A stretch of 7,210 nucleotides of DNA from Campylobacterota bacterium. Its GTDB lineage: Bacteria; Campylobacterota; Campylobacteria; Campylobacterales; Sulfurovaceae. Position 1 is the first letter of the stretch; the number at the start of each line of letters is the position of its first letter. Location of the stretch: the NCBI GenBank assembly GCA_022600655.1, contig JAHZJZ010000067.1, positions 1 to 7,210 on the forward strand, in the 5' to 3' direction. Made by a program: the position numbers and the translations under genes. This document shows, piece by piece, positions 4,831 to 7,210 of this stretch. The notes beneath the pieces were generated by a model, which was not told the origin of the DNA, searched no databases, and worked only from the letters and a program-made list of their open reading frames with translations.

Positions 4831-7210
4831 ATGTTTAAACTGTTTCTTCCTCTCTTACTAACAACCCTGCTCTCTGCCAATCTGCTCACTACCTCATCTA
4901 AAGTCATTGCACTTGATGAACCTTTTAGTGTTGAGAACAATGGTAGTTCACTTTTTGATACCAGCTTAAGCTATACACATAAAGCTCTACTTGCTTGTAC
5001 ACCAGCTCTTAATGCTGTCTATAAAGTTGAGAGTGATAAAAAAATCAGAGTCATTCCAAGGCAACGTTTAAAAAGTGGGACTGACTATAGTTGTCATTAT
5101 AAACAGATACCTCTTACTTTTAGTACTCAAGCCTTTAGACTTGTAGATTATCACTACTTTAAAAGAGATAAACTCTTACGATTAACGTTTAATGATACTA
5201 TTGATTTAGAACGTGCAAAAGCCAACATTAAACTAAGTAAAAAAGATAAACTGGCTTCTACCAATCTAAACTATACCATTACCCAACACAGTGAACAGAC
5301 GCTACTTCTTAAGATTAATGAGCCTGTTGGAAAACATGCTGTTGAGTTAACTATCGATAAATCTTTAGGTTTAGCTGAGGAGTTTTCAGCCTCTTTCAAT
5401 GATAAACAATCCGCACTGGTTACACTCGATGATAAACGAAAACCTATGATGCTTCCTGAGAAACCCATGATGGTTGCGTTGGATAATGGGGAGTTTGCAT
5501 TAAGGCTCTTTTTGGGTGATACCCTAGAAGGGACACCTGAGAACTTTATAGAGATAGAAGGCGTAGAGAACTTTAGACTTGATAGTAACAACTACATCAG
5601 TTATACCCTAAGAAAAAAATATGACCTCTCTGAAGAGGTCTACTACTATACTGATGTTTTAAGTAGTGAATTTAAACCCAATACTACTTATGAGGTTACG
5701 CTCAAAAAAGGGTTACGCCACTACCATGAACTCAAAAATGACCAAAACTATACCGTAGCGACTACAGACAGAGCCAAAGGGATTATTTTTGAAGATAAAA
5801 AGCCTTATATCTCAACAGCTGGTGAGCTTGGGTTCAAATCGGTTAATATTGAGAGTGCTACCCTTATTGTCGAACGTGTGGTAGAAGATAACTTACGTTA
5901 CTTTATGAATTTTTCTGGGGCTAAAGAGAAAAAGGTCTTTAAGTATACCGAAGAGGTTTACAGTAAAGAGATAACACTTGATAATCAAAAAAACATCATC
6001 ACCAAGCAGAAGTTTGCTTTAGCTGATATCACTTCAAAACTACCTTATGGTGTCTACAACATCACTTTACGCTATACCGAAGATGAAAAAGAGAAGAGCA
6101 AAAGTAAGGTAGTGTTTCTTTCCAATCTTGGTATTGCTGTAAATTTAGCGAAAGGACAAGCCTTTATTACGGTACTTTCACTAGATAAAGCTCAACCAAT
6201 CACCTCGGCAAAAGTTGAACTCTATGGTGAAAACAATGCCCTTATAGGTACGGTTAAAACCAACAAAGATGGGGTTGCTACCATTAATAAAGAGAACCTT
6301 CTCTCTAGTAAACCCAAAGGGGTTATTGTCTTCTATAATGGTGATAAAAATTTCTTAGCACTTAACAAGACCATTACCTCACCTAGCCCTGATAGCATAC
6401 TTGAAAAAGCAGAACGTTTTAAAGCTCATATCTACTTTCAAAGTAAATTGGTGCGTCCTGCTGGAAAGGTTAATGCCCTCATTACAATAAAAGATAAAGA
6501 TTTTATCTCTGCTTCTAAACTCCCTATCAAAGTTACTTTCCAAGAGCTTTATGGTCGTGTATTACAAGAGAAAGTCTATCATACCGACGAGTATGGACTG
6601 ATAGATTTTAACCATCAACTGGATAATGATGACAGAACAGGAACCTATGAACTTATTACGCAGATTGGTGACAAACGTATCGGTAACGAGCGTGTTAAAA
6701 TTGAATCTTTCTTACCACCCAAAATTGAAAATCATATTAGCACCAATAAAGAGGCGTACCACCTTGGTGAGTTGATTGAAGCAAACATTAGTAGCAACTA
6801 CCTTTTTGGTGCAGCTGCTTCTGGACTCTATGGAACAGTCACACTTGATAGTGTAGCCGTTGATTTTGAACATAAAGCATTTAAACACTATAGCTTTAGT
6901 AACCATAGCCTTGCAAAAAACAATATGCAAATCTATCTGGAGCAGAGAGAAGAGATACAACTTGACAATAATGGAAAACTGAACATTGTGCTACCAACCA
7001 ACACTCAACAAAAAGTACCTTCTGTTTTAGAAGCCATGGTAGGGGTAACCATAATGGACGATACCCAACCTGTCTCAAACTATAAAAAAATTATGCTCTA
7101 CCCTTACCAACATATGGTGGGGGTTAAAATAGACAAAAACCACATTGAAAAAGGTAAAGAGCTTCAAGGAAAAGCTGTTCTTATAGACCCTATCTCAGGG
7201 AAACTTATGG
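4831..7210 (+). CDS. Bacterial alpha-2-macroglobulin family protein, N-terminal part (runs off the window)
   Basis: Large envelope protease-trap protein. The family presents a bait region to attacking proteases and captures them through an internal thioester; in bacteria it is usually encoded next to pbpC. 793 codons are present with no stop, about half of the usual 1600-1900 residues. Family signs: a macroglobulin segment AHIYFQSKLVRPAGKVNALITIKD (532-555) that corresponds to the YRPGETV region, GTYELITQIGDKRIG followed by VKIESFLPPKIE (604-632), and NYLFGAAASGLYGTVTLD (656-673), typical of the following MG domain. The bait region and any CxEQ thioester would lie right of the window, so thioester status cannot be judged. 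The signal peptide is MFKLFLPLLLTTLLSA; there is no lipobox Cys (first Cys is residue 56, next 88), so a soluble periplasmic form is predicted, unlike the lipoprotein YfhM of E. coli. The start is supported by AAAAAGGGG 6 nt upstream. Confidence 0.9.
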   Translation, partial: MFKLFLPLLLTTLLSANLLTTSSKVIALDEPFSVENNGSSLFDTSLSYTHKALLACTPALNAVYKVESDKKIRVIPRQRLKSGTDYSCHYKQIPLTFSTQAFRLVDYHYFKRDKLLRLTFNDTIDLERAKANIKLSKKDKLASTNLNYTITQHSEQTLLLKINEPVGKHAVELTIDKSLGLAEEFSASFNDKQSALVTLDDKRKPMMLPEKPMMVALDNGEFALRLFLGDTLEGTPENFIEIEGVENFRLDSNNYISYTLRKKYDLSEEVYYYTDVLSSEFKPNTTYEVTLKKGLRHYHELKNDQNYTVATTDRAKGIIFEDKKPYISTAGELGFKSVNIESATLIVERVVEDNLRYFMNFSGAKEKKVFKYTEEVYSKEITLDNQKNIITKQKFALADITSKLPYGVYNITLRYTEDEKEKSKSKVVFLSNLGIAVNLAKGQAFITVLSLDKAQPITSAKVELYGENNALIGTVKTNKDGVATINKENLLSSKPKGVIVFYNGDKNFLALNKTITSPSPDSILEKAERFKAHIYFQSKLVRPAGKVNALITIKDKDFISASKLPIKVTFQELYGRVLQEKVYHTDEYGLIDFNHQLDNDDRTGTYELITQIGDKRIGNERVKIESFLPPKIENHISTNKEAYHLGELIEANISSNYLFGAAASGLYGTVTLDSVAVDFEHKAFKHYSFSNHSLAKNNMQIYLEQREEIQLDNNGKLNIVLPTNTQQKVPSVLEAMVGVTIMDDTQPVSNYKKIMLYPYQHMVGVKIDKNHIEKGKELQGKAVLIDPISGKLM

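Noticed and set aside
5271..5591. Minus-strand open frame of 106 codons inside the A2M gene
   Set aside because: Fully covered by the well-supported A2M reading frame; the Ser-rich composition is what reverse reading of that sequence produces.
6712..7078. Two overlapping minus-strand open frames inside the A2M gene
   Set aside because: They overlap each other and the A2M coding frame, and show no initiation signal or family motif.
1..7210. Mobile elements, CRISPR arrays, tRNA or rRNA genes, or a defence system against phage
   Set aside because: No transposase or integrase frames, regularly spaced repeats, or RNA gene signatures were seen. The defence-like theme is limited to the A2M/PBP1C protease-trap pairing.

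Overview
The window reads as chromosomal sequence from a Gram-negative, AT-rich bacterium, most likely a Campylobacterota (Sulfurimonas/Sulfurovum-like) lineage. This is inferred from the low GC content, heavy ATA/CTA/AGA codon use, a TIGR04219-type outer-membrane protein, and promoters with a good -10 box but no properly spaced -35. The assignment rests on style and family content, not on a marker gene.

All four genes lie on the + strand and cover nearly the whole window. (1) pbpC (106-2301) encodes the bifunctional peptidoglycan synthase PBP1C, with transglycosylase and transpeptidase motifs intact. (2) A TIGR04219-family outer-membrane beta-barrel protein (2373-3122) follows. (3) An acidic lipoprotein of unknown function (3200-4705) has a clear lipobox and two close Cys pairs. 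(4) The first 793 codons of a bacterial alpha-2-macroglobulin (A2M) gene (4831 to the right edge) are open at the end of the window; the thioester-bearing half lies outside. Two weak signals frame the set: a possible leftward ribosome binding site at the extreme left, and a perfect 11-bp inverted repeat after the lipoprotein gene.

pbpC and A2M are a known bacterial gene pair, thought to act together when the envelope is breached: A2M traps invading proteases and PBP1C repairs the wall. Here the pair is split by two further envelope genes, and pbpC and A2M carry nearly the same promoter-like 22-bp pattern while the two inner genes do not. The most interesting reading is an enlarged, possibly co-regulated envelope-protection locus in which the outer-membrane protein and the novel lipoprotein may be partners. 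The alternative is two unrelated genes inserted between a co-regulated pair. No mobile element, CRISPR array, tRNA or rRNA was seen.
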